Positions 1-8,484 of a DNA stretch of 43,742 nucleotides are shown here, one piece after another. Below the pieces are notes generated by a model that was given only the letters and a program-made list of their open reading frames with translations, was not told the origin of the DNA and did no database searches. The DNA lies in NCBI GenBank assembly GCA_963575745.1, contig CAUYUJ010016706.1, positions 138,194-181,935 on the forward strand, in the 5' to 3' direction. Origin of the DNA: Prorocentrum cordatum (taxonomy: Eukaryota > Sar > Dinophyceae > Prorocentrales > Prorocentraceae). The position numbers and the translations under genes are program-made. How positions within the stretch are numbered: position 1 is the first letter of the stretch; the number at the start of each line of letters is the position of its first letter.

Positions 1-320
1 CCCTGAAGGGGCCCACAGAAATCTCACGCCCAGGGGGGCACCCTCAACTTGTGAAGGGGCCCACGGGGGAGGGCCCTCCGAGGCTGTGCAGCCTCCTCGC
101 AGAGGGCTCGAAACGAATCACATGTGCGGTCTGGCCTCATTCGGGCCCAGACGCCGCCCTCCGAGGCTGTGCAACCTCCTCGCAGAGGGCTCGAAACGTG
201 AACAATGCCGACAGTAGACACCTGCACGGCATATGACTAAAGATAATATCATGGGCGGTTTGGCCTCCTTCGGGCCCAAACGCCGTGCGCCAGTCTGCTG
301 TAGACGCGGCACAAAAGGAA
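1..320. repeat. Interleaved short direct repeats
   Basis: Two modules alternate. One (74-115 and 157-198) starts CCCTCCGAGGCTGTGC and ends CTCGAAACG. The other (122-156 and 251-285) has the core TTCGGGCCC followed by ACGCCG. No coding signal beyond the repeats is visible. The array runs off the left edge, so its full extent is unknown. Confidence 0.7.
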
Positions 321-519
321 CTCGTGCGAGGTGGGCGGCCGGCGCGCGCGCCTCTCCCTAATCACCGAGTCGACACAGCTGAGGGGCGACACTACGGCGT
401 CCAGTAGTGCGTCCATATGTGCGACATGGTGCTCCTCCACCCAGCTCTGGCTCACTCGACCGGCCACGACGTGAACGTTCAGCTGCACGTCCTGCACGGC
501 CTTCACCTGCACCACGTCA

Positions 520-1020
520 TGTTCTATGGTCTCCAACGGCTTTACCGAGCTGTCCACGGCGCCCTTCAGGTAGTTTAGCTCCTCCTTCAGCAGGACGCCC
601 GGGACGCTCGGCTCCAGGGACTCGGTCGCGCCCTCGGTGGAAGAGTGGGCCCGGTGCGCGGTGCCGAACGTGCCGTTCGCGAACAAGTCCGTCATGCTGG
701 CCAGTCGTTCTGCCAGCTCGAGGTCGATCTTGGTCTCCCCCTTCACCTTGACGTTGGCCTTGCAGTCCGGGGCGCACTTGGTGTCCTTCTTCGGCAGTTC
801 TTCCAGCTTATTCGCCGCTGGTTTCAGCGAGAGCTTGTCCTCGGGCCCGTCCTCGGGATGGCCCAGTTGGGAGCTCTCCAGCACCTTGGCGCCCTTGGTC
901 GTCGGGATCGAGGCCGTGATGCGCTTCTCGTCCATGATCTCCAGGCCCGCATTCAGGGGCACGTTGAGGTCGCATCGGATCAGCTCCGTCTTTCCCTTCA
1001 GGCCGACATCGCCGAGGTCC
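520..1020 (-). pseudogene. PGK: Phosphoglycerate kinase N-domain, copy D
   Basis: Read on the minus strand this is a PGK N-terminal (3-phosphoglycerate-binding) domain. It opens with LKGKTELIRCDLNVPLN and continues through DEKRITASIPTTKGAKVL, SQLGHPEDG, KLSLKPAANKLEEL, LFANGTFGTAHRAHSSTEG and EELNYLKGAVDS. The substrate-site Asp and Asn of the first motif survive, as does the Arg of AHRAHSS. The His and Arg of the usual SHLGRP are Gln and His here. The segment that normally holds the LLLENVRF strand and its substrate Arg is missing. Homology stops just after the LKGAVDS hinge, so the nucleotide-binding C-domain is absent. The reading frame stays open from 1268 down to 249, but the tail past 520 is not PGK. 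It cannot be an active kinase; pseudogene or neo-peptide are the alternatives. Confidence 0.8.
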
Positions 1021-1268
1021 TCCTCGGGATGGCCCAGTTGGGAGCTCTCCAGCACCTTGGCGCCCTTGGTCGTCAGGATCGAGGCCGTGATGTGCTTCTC
1101 GTCCGTGATCTCTAGCTCCTCCTTCAGCGGGATGCCCGTGACGCTCGTCTCCAGGAGCTCGGTCACGTCCTTGGTGGAAGAGTGGGCCTGGTGTGTGGTG
1201 CCGAACGTGTTGTTCACGGACAGGCCCGTCAGGCTGGCCAGGCCCCTCTGTTCGAGCTGGCCGAGCAA
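1021..1268 (-). pseudogene. PGK: Phosphoglycerate kinase fragment, copy C (rearranged)
   Basis: Minus-strand frame, upstream of copy D and open into it. The order of PGK pieces is scrambled. The later part of the N-domain comes first (GLASLTGLSVNNTFGTTHQ, then AHSSTKDVTELLETSVTGIP and LKEELE). It is fused directly to an earlier part (ITDEKHITASILTTKGAKVL, then SQLGHPEE), and copy D begins immediately after. The fusion falls at the shared Leu-Glu-Ile stretch (EELE/ITDEK), as expected from unequal recombination between tandem copies. The LKGAVDS hinge, the first substrate motif and the C-domain are all lacking. The frame breaks upstream of 1268, so it is not continuous with copy B. Confidence 0.75.
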
Positions 1269-1384
1269 GTGGTCGATCCTGGCAAGCTCGGAGCCACAGC
1301 GTTCGATCCACCCCCCGCGAAGCCGCTGTCGGACTCGCTCGGGTCGCAGGAGCCGTCACCGGAGCCGCCGTCGTCCTCGCCCTG

Positions 1385-1470
1385 ATTGGTGCTGGCGCTG
1401 GAGGCGATGCTCTCGTCGAGGCTGGCGCTGGAGGCGATGCGGGTCGGCGCTGGAGGCGATGCTCTCGTCG
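1385..1470 (-). repeat. Short minisatellite between PGK copies B and C
   Basis: On the plus strand the unit GAGGCTGGCGCTGGAGGCGA followed by TGCTCTCGTC recurs about three times at a spacing of roughly 30 bp. It separates the two halves of the PGK relic and has replaced the C-domain of copy B. Confidence 0.6.
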
Positions 1471-1544
1471 TCCTCCTCGTCGGGCCAGGGACCCCCATCC
1501 GGCCAGGGGGCCTTCATCCAGGCGTCATTCCCTGCTCCCTTCAG

Positions 1545-2046
1545 GTATAGTCCAGCTCCTCCTTCAGCAAGAAGTCCAGGACGCTCGGCTCCAGGAACTC
1601 GGTGACGTCCTCGGTGGAAGCGTGGCCCAGGTGCGCGGTGCCGAACGTGTCGTTCACGAACAGGTCCTTCAGGCTGGCAAGCTCGGAGCCAATCGTGGTC
1701 TCCCCCTTCACCTCGCCGTTGGCCTTGCATTCTGGGGCGCACTTGGTGTCCTTCTTCGTCAGCTCTCCCAGCTTCTTCGCCGCTAGTTTCAGCGAGAGTT
1801 TATGATCGGGCCCGTCCTCGGTACGGCCCAGGTGGGAGCACGCCAGCACCTTGGCGCCCTTGCTCGTCGGGATCGAGGCCGTGATGCGCTTCTCGTCCAT
1901 GATCTCCAGGCCCGCATTCAGGGGCACGTTGAGGTCGCATCGGATCAGCTCCGTCTTTCCCTTCAGGCCGACATCGCCGAGGTCCTCCACGGACTTCTTC
2001 ACGACGATCTTATCATCAAGCGCAGCCGCACCCGGGAGCACCTTGC
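1545..2046 (-). pseudogene. PGK: Phosphoglycerate kinase copy B with preceding C-terminal tail
   Basis: This is the best preserved copy. It begins with GKVLPGAAALDDK, which matches the last residues of ordinary PGK. It runs straight into KKSVEDLGDVGLKGK, the start of a new PGK, then CDLNVPLN, DEKRITASIPTSKGAKVL, SHLGRTEDG, LSLKLAAKKLGEL and LFVNDTFGTAHLGHASTED. It keeps the His and Arg of SHLGR and the native VNDTFGTAH, but AHRAH has become AHLGH and the LLLENVRF segment is missing as in the other copies. One missing base in the codons for LDYLKG shifts the frame and gives a stop at about 1541. It lies on the minus strand between copy A (upstream) and copy C. Confidence 0.85.
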
Positions 2047-2059
2047 CCACCTCAAGTTC

Positions 2060-2240
2060 CACGGGCCTGCGCGTCGAGGGCCTCCTGCTCGTCGGCCTGC
2101 ACGTATGTAGCCCTGCACGTCGGCCTGTCGAGGACCTCATGCACGTCCGCCTGCGCGTCGAGGGCCTCCTGCACGTCGGCCTGTGCGTCGAGGACATCCT
2201 GCTCTGCGGAAGGCGCCTGCACGTAGCCCTGCTCCACGGC
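2060..2240 (-). repeat. 30-bp minisatellite replacing the PGK C-domain of copy A
   Basis: Units starting GTCGAGG on the plus strand recur near 2073, 2127, 2158 and 2188, a spacing of 30-31 bp in the regular part. On the minus strand they stay in frame with copies A and B and read as roughly ten-residue units of the type ALDAQADVQE. They sit where the nucleotide-binding domain of copy A should be. Confidence 0.7.
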
Positions 2241-2289
2241 CCGCCAGGCCTCGGCGGCCTCCGGGCGCCCTTGGAGTCCATCCTAAACG

Positions 2290-2711
2290 TGTCCTTAAAG
2301 AACACCATCGGCTGCACCGGGCTGTCCACGGCGCCCTTCAGGTACCCGTCCAGCTCTTCCTTCAGCAGGAAGCCCGGGACGCTCGGCTCCAGGAGCTCGG
2401 TCACGTCCTCGGTGGATGAGTGGGCCTGGTGCGCGGTGCCGAACGCGTCCTTCCCGAACAGGTCCGTGAGGCTGGCCAGCTCGGGGCCAATCTTGGTCTC
2501 CCCCTTCGCATCGTCGTCGGCCTTGCATTCCAGGGTGCACTTGATGTCCTTCTTCATCAGCTCTCCCAGCTTCTTCTTCTCGTGCCCGTCCTTGGGACTG
2601 CTCAGTTGGGGGCACGCCAGCACCTTGGCGCCCTTGATCTTCGGGATCGAGGCCGTGATGCGCTTCTCGTCCGTGATCTCCAGGCCCGCATTGAATTCAG
2701 GGGCACGTTCT
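2290..2711 (-). pseudogene. PGK: Phosphoglycerate kinase N-domain, copy A
   Basis: First copy in transcription order on the minus strand. Visible pieces are NVPLN (in another frame), AGLEITDEKRITASIPKIK, GAKVLACPQLSSP, KKLGELMKKDIKC, LASLTDLFGKDAFGTAHQ, AHSSTEDVTELLEPSVPGF and LKEELDGYLKGAVDSP. An insertion of about five bases after the NVPLN codons, which creates an EcoRI-like GAATTC, breaks the frame relative to copies B and D. The LSLKLAA helix start has been deleted. SHLGRP is reduced to PQLSSP, so substrate binding is lost. Homology to the other copies ends abruptly at about 2711, and the sequence beyond is unrelated GC-rich DNA. Confidence 0.8.
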
Positions 2712-2965
2712 GCGCGACCCTGCGCGCCAGGAGGGCGACGTCTGCGCCTCGGACCGGCCGGCGGCGCCGGGCGGCCCAGCCCCGGCGGCAGAGCGCCGCC
2801 GCCAGGGGCCTCCTGGGCCTGCCGAGCAGCCGGCCCAGGAGCCATCTCGTGTCGCGGCCGGACCCGCTCGCCTCAGGTGCGCGGGCCGGCGCGCATGGCA
2901 GCTGCCCAGAGCGAGGCTCGCGGATACCTGGTGTCCGCGCCCAGATTTTCGAGCCGGGGCGGCGG
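2712..2965. other. GC-rich sequence, nothing recognised
   Basis: The minus-strand frame that reaches copy A is open here but reads as Ala/Arg/Pro/Gly-rich low-complexity protein with no family match. It is the region where a promoter or leader for the PGK relic would lie; no motif is visible. Confidence 0.4.
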
Positions 2966-3140
2966 CTGAGGGAGGAGGGAGCAGGAGGACGAGGCGGAGG
3001 GAGGAGGGAGGAGGGAGGAGGACGAGGAGGGAGGAGGGAGGAGGGAGGAGGAGGGAGGAGGGAGGAGGGAGGAGGGAGGAGGGAGAGGAGGGAGGAGGAG
3101 GAGGGAGGAGGGAGGAGGGAGGAGGAGGACGAAGGCGGAC
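2966..3140 (+). repeat. Polypurine GAGGGAGGAG microsatellite
   Basis: About 175 bases of nearly pure purine built from GGAGGA and GGAGGGA units. Open frames across it (poly-Glu/Gly/Arg or poly-Ser/Pro) are products of the repeat. Confidence 0.95.
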
Positions 3141-3562
3141 GAGACAGACGGGGGTGGAGGAGGCGGCGGCGGAGGCGCGGAAGGCGGTGGCTGCCGGTGC
3201 CTACAGCGTGTGGCCCCCTGCGGCGGCGGTCGGCCGCAGCCGCCAGAGCGCGCGGAGGCGGCGGCTCCCAGCCGTCTGCCGCTGGCGGAGGTCGACTGGG
3301 ATCGTCCAGGCGAGGAGCGCCTGCGGCAGGAGCGACGGAGGTGTGCCCAGACGGAGGGGAAAAACACACAGACATAATTAATCGTCGATTCCCCAGAAAA
3401 TATGGAAAAATAAGGGCAGTGGGGGGGGAAGACAGACACCCAGAAAATATGGGGAACTCCGGGGAATCTGTTTTATTTGTGTGCATGTATTTGTGTGTCC
3501 CAGGGCCCCTTCAACCCAGACGGAGGTCTTGCACCGTGTAAAAACAGCTGTTGGAACTGTTG
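3141..3562. other. No gene seen
   Basis: GC-rich to about 3360, then AT-richer. Two short related stretches, CCAGAAAATATGG (near 3393) and CCAGAAAATATGGGG (near 3440), form a direct repeat. Confidence 0.4.
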
Positions 3563-3767
3563 TAGGGGAGCGAAGATTGGCATAGTTAAACATGAACACT
3601 CGGAGGTCTGCGCGGATTTCTCGGATCGGCGCTGGACCCCCCTGGCGGCGCCTCTGGCGCCGCCCCTGGCGCGCGCTCCGTGCGCCAGGGAGGGGGGTCC
3701 AGCGCCGCTCCGAGAAATCCGCGCGGACCTCCGAGTTTTCATGTGTATGCCATTCTTCGCTCCCCTA
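3563..3767. mobile_element. Foldback element, family E copy 1
   Basis: A long inverted repeat of about 205 bp. The left arm starts TAGGGGAGCGAAGATTGGCA and the right arm ends with its near complement. Inner arms carry GCGCGGATTTCTCGGA and its counterpart TCCGAGAAATCCGCGC. The loop is the GC-only palindromic stretch GGCGCCTCTGGCGCC. Arms match over nearly their full length with scattered differences. Family E copies 2 and 3 are near 21719 and 30815. No protein is encoded, so it is best read as a MITE-like or foldback element. Confidence 0.85.
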
Positions 3768-3949
3768 TATGGGCTCATTCCGAGGACGGATGCCTCTGCC
3801 GGGAACGTGGCGCGCACGCCCACGGGGCACGAGCGCAGACGCCCTCGCACCACCCGGCCAGGGTGCCCCCCGAGCGCGGCAGAGGCAGCTCGGACGGAGG
3901 GGTACCTATAGACAGGCTCGCGCCCCGAACGAAAATGCAGGACGGAGGT

Positions 3950-4275
3950 CTTGCCTTCGCTCTCGGCCGCCGGGGGGGGGGGGCTCGCCAGCTGGCCCTG
4001 GGACCGTCCAGAGACGGCTCGGGACGAGAAAAAGACTGGCCCCGGGGAAGGGGTCGGGACTGCCCGGGCCAAGGGCAGTCCCAGGACGTGCACATTCGAG
4101 AGAACCGCTGGCCTTCTCGGCGGCCGACGCACGGGCACGGGCGGTGCACAGGCGACGAATGCGCGACGCTCCCCTTGTCGCGATGGGGGGGGTCAGCACG
4201 CCGGTCGTCTTACTGGGCCTTAACAGCCCAGGGAGCGCGTACTGAAGAACATCAGGGCGTCGCACATCTGGGTAG
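3950..4275 (+). repeat. Dispersed repeat family A, copy 1 (diverged)
   Basis: Contains CTCTCGGCCGCCGG, then GGGACCGTCCAGAGACGG, CTCGGGACGAGAAA and CCCCGGGGAAGGGGTCGGGA, in the same order as the other family A copies. About 130 bp later comes the 3' core GAAGAACATCAGGGCGTCGC. The spacing suggests an insertion between the body and the core. Confidence 0.6.
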
Positions 4276-4320
4276 GCCTAACATATTGGGTCGGAGTGCG
4301 GTCGAAACCGACGGTGAGGA

Positions 4321-4475
4321 TGGATGACCTTCCCAAGGCTACCCTTGCATCCTTGTCTCTTCAGTCCATCCTGTCCATCCTTAACCCCTTTCGATGGCCA
4401 GGCCCGCTCGACAAGCTTCAACACTGGCGTCCAAGGCCTGGCATCCTTGCCGCGCATCCTTGCTATCAGTTTTAC
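4321..4475 (+). repeat. Dispersed repeat family G, copy 1
   Basis: Shares the ordered blocks ACCTTCCC, TGCATCCTTG, CCATCCTTA, TTTCG.TGGCCAG, ACAA and CCGCGCATCCTT with a copy at 24940-25075. No open frame is shared. Confidence 0.65.
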
Positions 4476-5740
4476 TTGTAGATGGTGCCAGCGATGCATT
4501 TGCGATGCGGCTGCGGCTCGATGTGGAGCCCGATCTTCTCCGCGCGGACGTCGCCGCCTCATCGCCGTCGTCGACGATGCACCGCCGATGCGTCGGCTAT
4601 GCGGCGGGACCTCCTGACCCTATGTGCTCCGACCCCATTTGGGGGGTTTTAAATCCAACGTCCCTAATTCGGTGACCTTTGAGCCCCTCTGTGACAGAAG
4701 GGCCCCTTTGGGAGCCCATGACGAGCCCCTGCGTGAGAGAAGGGCTCGCCATCCCAGTCGATGTCCTCGTGCATTTTTCGTGCTCGGCGTCTACCCGTTT
4801 GTGATCATTGGTGGATTTTTGCGGACCTTCGCGCGCAAGCTGCCCGAGCGCGGCCGCGCGGGGGCGGAAGGTCGAGCGGCGAGGGGCGGCCGAGTGCGGG
4901 AGCCTTCAGCGGCCACTGCGGGGTTGTCTCGGGAGGGGCGGAGAAGGAGCCCAACGTCAGTGGCCGCCACGCCTGGATCAGCGCGATGGTCTTCGGCGCC
5001 GACGTTGCTGGGACCGACTAGGCGTAAGGGTGACCTTTCGCCGGAGTGACCTTTGGTGCGGGCCCAATTGGGTCCCCCGATCGCCGAACGCGGTGCGGTG
5101 GTAGCCTCTAGCGCTCCTGTGTGTGGCCCACCCGCGGCCCCCCAAAAAGCCGCGCACAAAAGGTCATTCGTACCCATGGTCACTCTTGCGTGTAGCCGAT
5201 GGGACCATCGGGCGGGAGAAATGCGAGGAGGGTGGCGGCGCAGCAGCGCCAGGCCCGCCCCACGACCCCTGCCTCGCGGCCGCGGGAAATGCGAAACCAC
5301 TGCCTTCGCCACCAGAGTCGACACAGCAATGTGGCCAGTGCGGGAGGGAATCGGCATCCGATGGCTGGGGGTCGTGTAGTTCTGTGCCACGCGCCGTTTT
5401 CAGAACCGCGCGGAGACTACGTAAAATTTCGGAATGGGTACGGAACTAATAAGTTCCGTGGAACCATGACTGAGAAATGCGGGGTTGGAGCGTCGGAGGC
5501 GAAATCACAGCCCAGAACCGCCAGCCACAATTCGGTGAGCAACGTGGGAGTGATATGGGAGAAGGCTGTATCGGCCAAGGCGAAGCTAGAACCCAACGAC
5601 ACCAGCCACATAACGCAATCGTGGATGGGCCCGAGCTTGAGAAGAGGCGGAGGAACCAAACGGGGAGGTGAAGCAGGGAACTACAACATGTGGGAGGGGG
5701 CAGGATGCACGAGGCACGAGGCAGGAGCGAGAAGGGACGA
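4476..5740. other. No gene recognised
   Basis: Mixed-composition sequence. Open frames of up to about 250 codons exist on the plus strand but look like read-through of GC-rich DNA and run into the GAG repeat. GTGACCTTT recurs near 4671, 5028 and 5046. Nothing else stands out. Confidence 0.4.
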
Positions 5741-6015
5741 GGGAAGAGGAGGAGGAGGAGGCAGGAGGCAAGGAGGCAAGGAGGAAGAGGAGGAGGAGGA
5801 AGGGAAGGAAGAGGAAGAGGAGGAGGAGGAGGAGGAGGAGGAGGAGGAGGAGGAGGAGGAGGAGGAAGAGGAGGATGAGGAGGAGGAGGAGGAGGAGGAG
5901 GGAGGAAGAGGAGAACGAGGAGGGAGAGGAGGAGGAGGAAGATGAGGAGGATGATGAAGAGGAGGAAGATGAGAAAGAGGAGAATGAGGAGAAAGAAGCG
6001 TAAGAGGATAACGAG

Positions 6016-6046
<31 letters not shown>

Positions 6047-6060
6047 GATAGGATAGGATA
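5741..6060 (+). repeat. GAG/GGA microsatellite
   Basis: About 320 bases of purine-rich GAG units with occasional GAT and GAA, ending in three GGATA units near 6047-6061. Confidence 0.95.
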
Positions 6061-6690
6061 GGACCGATCGCGAAGCGAGGTGAACGGCACCCGACCACCA
6101 CCTGAACCATTGCTCGGGTTGAATCGGGTTGCTCCCTCTGAGCTCGAAATTGAAGCAGACGAACCAGAGGGCGTAGAACAGGAACCAGCACCAACTACGG
6201 AAGACGAAGAAGTCCGAGGAGCACGGATGATACCTAGGATGAATCCCTCCCCATTGAGAGCAGCCAACTGTGCAGAAAATCAATTCACGACGCGTGACAA
6301 CACAAATGAGTTCACTCCTTCTCCCATCCACCAAGAAGGCGCCAATTGAAAAAGACCTGAGACAGAACCGTTGAAATGACTCCACACTGATATGACCAAT
6401 GGCTGAGCTGAAGTGAGTTTGACTCTATGAGGCCCTAGCCGTGCCGCCGAAGCAACACTGTCGATCACTGGGCTCGCTCCCCATAAGGGAGGAGCTCGCC
6501 TCGCCCACAGACCGCCTCGCCCCTGTCGATCAGAAGAAGAACCACCAACATCTGGAGCCCCAGACCTGCTTGCCCACCGAGACACTCTGCACGACGAGCG
6601 GGAAAAACTGAACCAATTGGCCAAGCACACTTGACCGCAGTGTTGTAGCATAGCACGTATAATCCAATCCATTGAAACAACCATCCATTG
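6061..6690. other. No gene recognised
   Basis: Less GC-biased, apparently single-copy DNA. It lies just downstream (minus strand) of the PPR fragment and could contain further decayed PPR sequence, but no repeat of the signature is legible. Confidence 0.35.
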
Positions 6691-6692
6691 AT

Positions 6693-6810
6693 GCACGGCT
6701 CAGAGTACGGACGGCCGGCACGCCCCCATCCAAGCAGAAAGTGAAAGGCTGAATACCAACGCCACCACCAAAGGCACGGCTCGGAATACGGACGGCCGGC
6801 ACGTCCCCAT
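6693..6810. repeat. 80-bp direct duplication
   Basis: CACGGCTC.GA.TACGGACG followed by GCCGGCACG.CCCCAT occurs at about 6693-6727 and again at 6773-6808. Confidence 0.75.
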
Positions 6811-6949
6811 TCCACGGACCAAGGAATCGCCATGCAGTGACAGCTAAATTGAAATACGAATTGAAATGCTGCAGCCACTGTCCTTTTCTACCACTGACCC
6901 ATGACACCACTGAAAATGATAATGCGCCGACGGGCCCCGACTTGCTCCC

Positions 6950-7163
6950 AACTGCCTGCCTGCTGCCACCAGACGTTATACTCGCACGCGCTGATCCGAG
7001 CATTGTAGCTAATGCAGTCGGCCTCGCGCCTACCCATCTGGTTCTGCAGCGAGAATCCGCTGCCTCTGATTGCCCTTCTCGCACGTGCTGGAGAGAGCGT
7101 TGTAGCTGATGACGGTCGGCACAACCTTCGGCTCCCACATTCTGTACATCATCGCCAGGGCAC
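6950..7163 (-). pseudogene. PPR (pentatricopeptide repeat) protein fragment, frameshifted
   Basis: On the minus strand from about 7163, the residues MMYRMWEPKVVPTVISYNA and then CEKGNQRQR are a typical PPR helix-turn-helix unit of the form abundant in dinoflagellate nuclear genomes. PPR proteins bind organelle RNA in sequence-specific fashion. A single-base shift after QRQR moves the frame. The next unit continues as FSLQNQMGRREADCISYN and then ARISACE. The two signature sites are about one PPR period (35 residues) apart once the shift is allowed for. Upstream lies a GAG microsatellite, downstream the similarity fades. Only about two repeats are visible, so this is a broken remnant, or two small exons if the shift hides an intron. 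Confidence 0.7.
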
Positions 7164-7520
7164 GAGGAGGAGGGGGAGGAGGAGGACGAGGAGGAGGAGA
7201 GGAGGAGGAGGAGGAGGCGGAGGAGGAGGAGGCGGAGGAGGAGGATGAGGAGGAGGAGGAGGAGGAGGAGGAGGAGGAGGGATGAGAGAGGAAGAGGAGG
7301 AGGAGGAGGAGGAGGAGGAGGAGGAGGAGGAGGAGAGAAAGAGGAGAAAGAGGAGAAAGAAAGAGGAGAGATAGGATTGGGAGGAGGAGGAGGAGGAGGA
7401 AGAGAAAGAGGAGGAGAAAGAGGATACAGAGGAGAAAGAAGAGAAAGAGGAGATAGAGGAGGATAAGGAGGAGGAGGAGGAGTAGAAGCAGGAGGGGGAA
7501 AGAAAGGAGGAGGAGGAGGC
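7164..7520 (+). repeat. GAG microsatellite
   Basis: Imperfect GAGGAG tract with GAAAGAGGA and GGCGGA variants. It abuts the PPR fragment, whose minus-strand frame is opened further by the repeat. Confidence 0.95.
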
Positions 7521-7821
7521 GGACGCGGGGTTCTAGTCGACGGAGGTGGGCCGCATCATCCTTTTCAAGGCCAGTTTCTGTTGTGGTTGAACGACCGGCT
7601 GGATTCAACGCTGCAGTGCTGCAGGAGGAGGAGAAGGAGGAGGAAGGATTTGGAGGAGGGGGGGGAAGCCACCCAGGCGAGCAGAAGCTCGACGTGGGTG
7701 GGCCGGCTCCACGGCCCGCGGGCGTTTCGGACTGCACCCGCGGATGAAGCAGATGCCGAGGCCGAAGCGCACGGAGCTCGAGAGCCCCGCGCCCCCCGGC
7801 CGACTGGAGTGACCAGAGTAG
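7521..7821. other. No gene seen; left flank of assembly gap
   Basis: GC-rich sequence ending GACCAGAGTAG at the gap. The same GACCAGAGTAG occurs near 8548 beside another GAG block. Confidence 0.4.
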
Positions 7822-7921
7822 NNNNNNNNNNNNNNNNNNNNNNNNNNNNNNNNNNNNNNNNNNNNNNNNNNNNNNNNNNNNNNNNNNNNNNNNNNNNNNN
7901 NNNNNNNNNNNNNNNNNNNNN
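7822..7921. other. Assembly gap (100 N)
   Basis: Exactly 100 N, the usual placeholder for a gap of unknown size. It is flanked on the right by a CCT microsatellite. Confidence 0.99.
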
Positions 7922-7971
7922 CCTCCTCCTCCTCCTCCTCCTCCTCCTCCTCCTCCTCCTCCTCCTCCTCC
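7922..7971. repeat. CCT microsatellite at the gap edge
   Basis: Perfect CCT repeat of about 50 bases directly after the gap. It is the reverse orientation of the GAG blocks on the other side of the gap. Confidence 0.95.
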
Positions 7972-8065
7972 ACCCTGACCTCGGTGACGCCGCGCCCGAC
8001 CCGCGCGGAGTGAGCGCGACACCATTCTGGCGACACGCTTGTCTCGGAATGATGCTCCGTCTTGT

Positions 8066-8277
8066 GCGTGGGCCACATCTCCAGTCAAAAATGTTGTTGC
8101 CGCTTCGGCGCCAGCGACATCCTTCATTGAACGCGTTGTTCTCGCCCGCGCGTGGGCCACATCTCTGATTGAAGGTGTGGCTGCCGCTCAGGCGCCAGCG
8201 ACGTCCTTCATTGAAAATGTCGTTCTCGCCTTGGCGCCGGCCAACTGTCTGAAAATGCTGCTGTCGCCTAGCCGCTG
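8066..8277. repeat. 42-bp tandem repeat, about five copies
   Basis: Units alternate between two subtypes, one starting CGTGGGCCACATCT (near 8068 and 8151) and one starting CGCCAGCGAC (near 8110 and 8194), each about 42 bp. A degenerate fifth unit follows. Because 42 is a multiple of three, frames stay open on both strands: plus reads about 14-residue units such as APATSFIENVVLAL, minus reads units such as NAFNEGCRWRRSGN. The plus frame 8039-8281 is a complete 80-codon open frame. Neither peptide is recognised. Confidence 0.85.
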
Positions 8278-8484
8278 GTGACATCCCCGGTGGGCACAGC
8301 CCGCCGCCCAGAGCAGCAGCCAGATGTGTGGGGTCTGCGACCTCACGTCCTGCAGAACCGGCTGGCGCGTTTCGGCACTTCGTCGGCCGCCGGCGCGGCG
8401 GCGGTGGCCAATGCGTCGCAGCCCGACGGCGTGCGGAACAATAGAGGGGGGATATCGGAGGTTGGGAGGGGCATCGGGGGGCGA

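Noticed and set aside
520-2711. A working phosphoglycerate kinase gene on the minus strand
   Set aside because: Every copy lacks the C-domain and the LLLENVRF strand, substrate residues are changed in three of four copies, and frames are broken near 2690 and 1550.
5199-5945. Long poly-Glu/Arg/Gly and poly-Leu/Ser/Pro frames over GAG/CTC blocks (also 7.2, 12.1, 25.3, 31.1, 35.2, 37.1 kb)
   Set aside because: Same reason: repeat-driven open frames, present on both strands.
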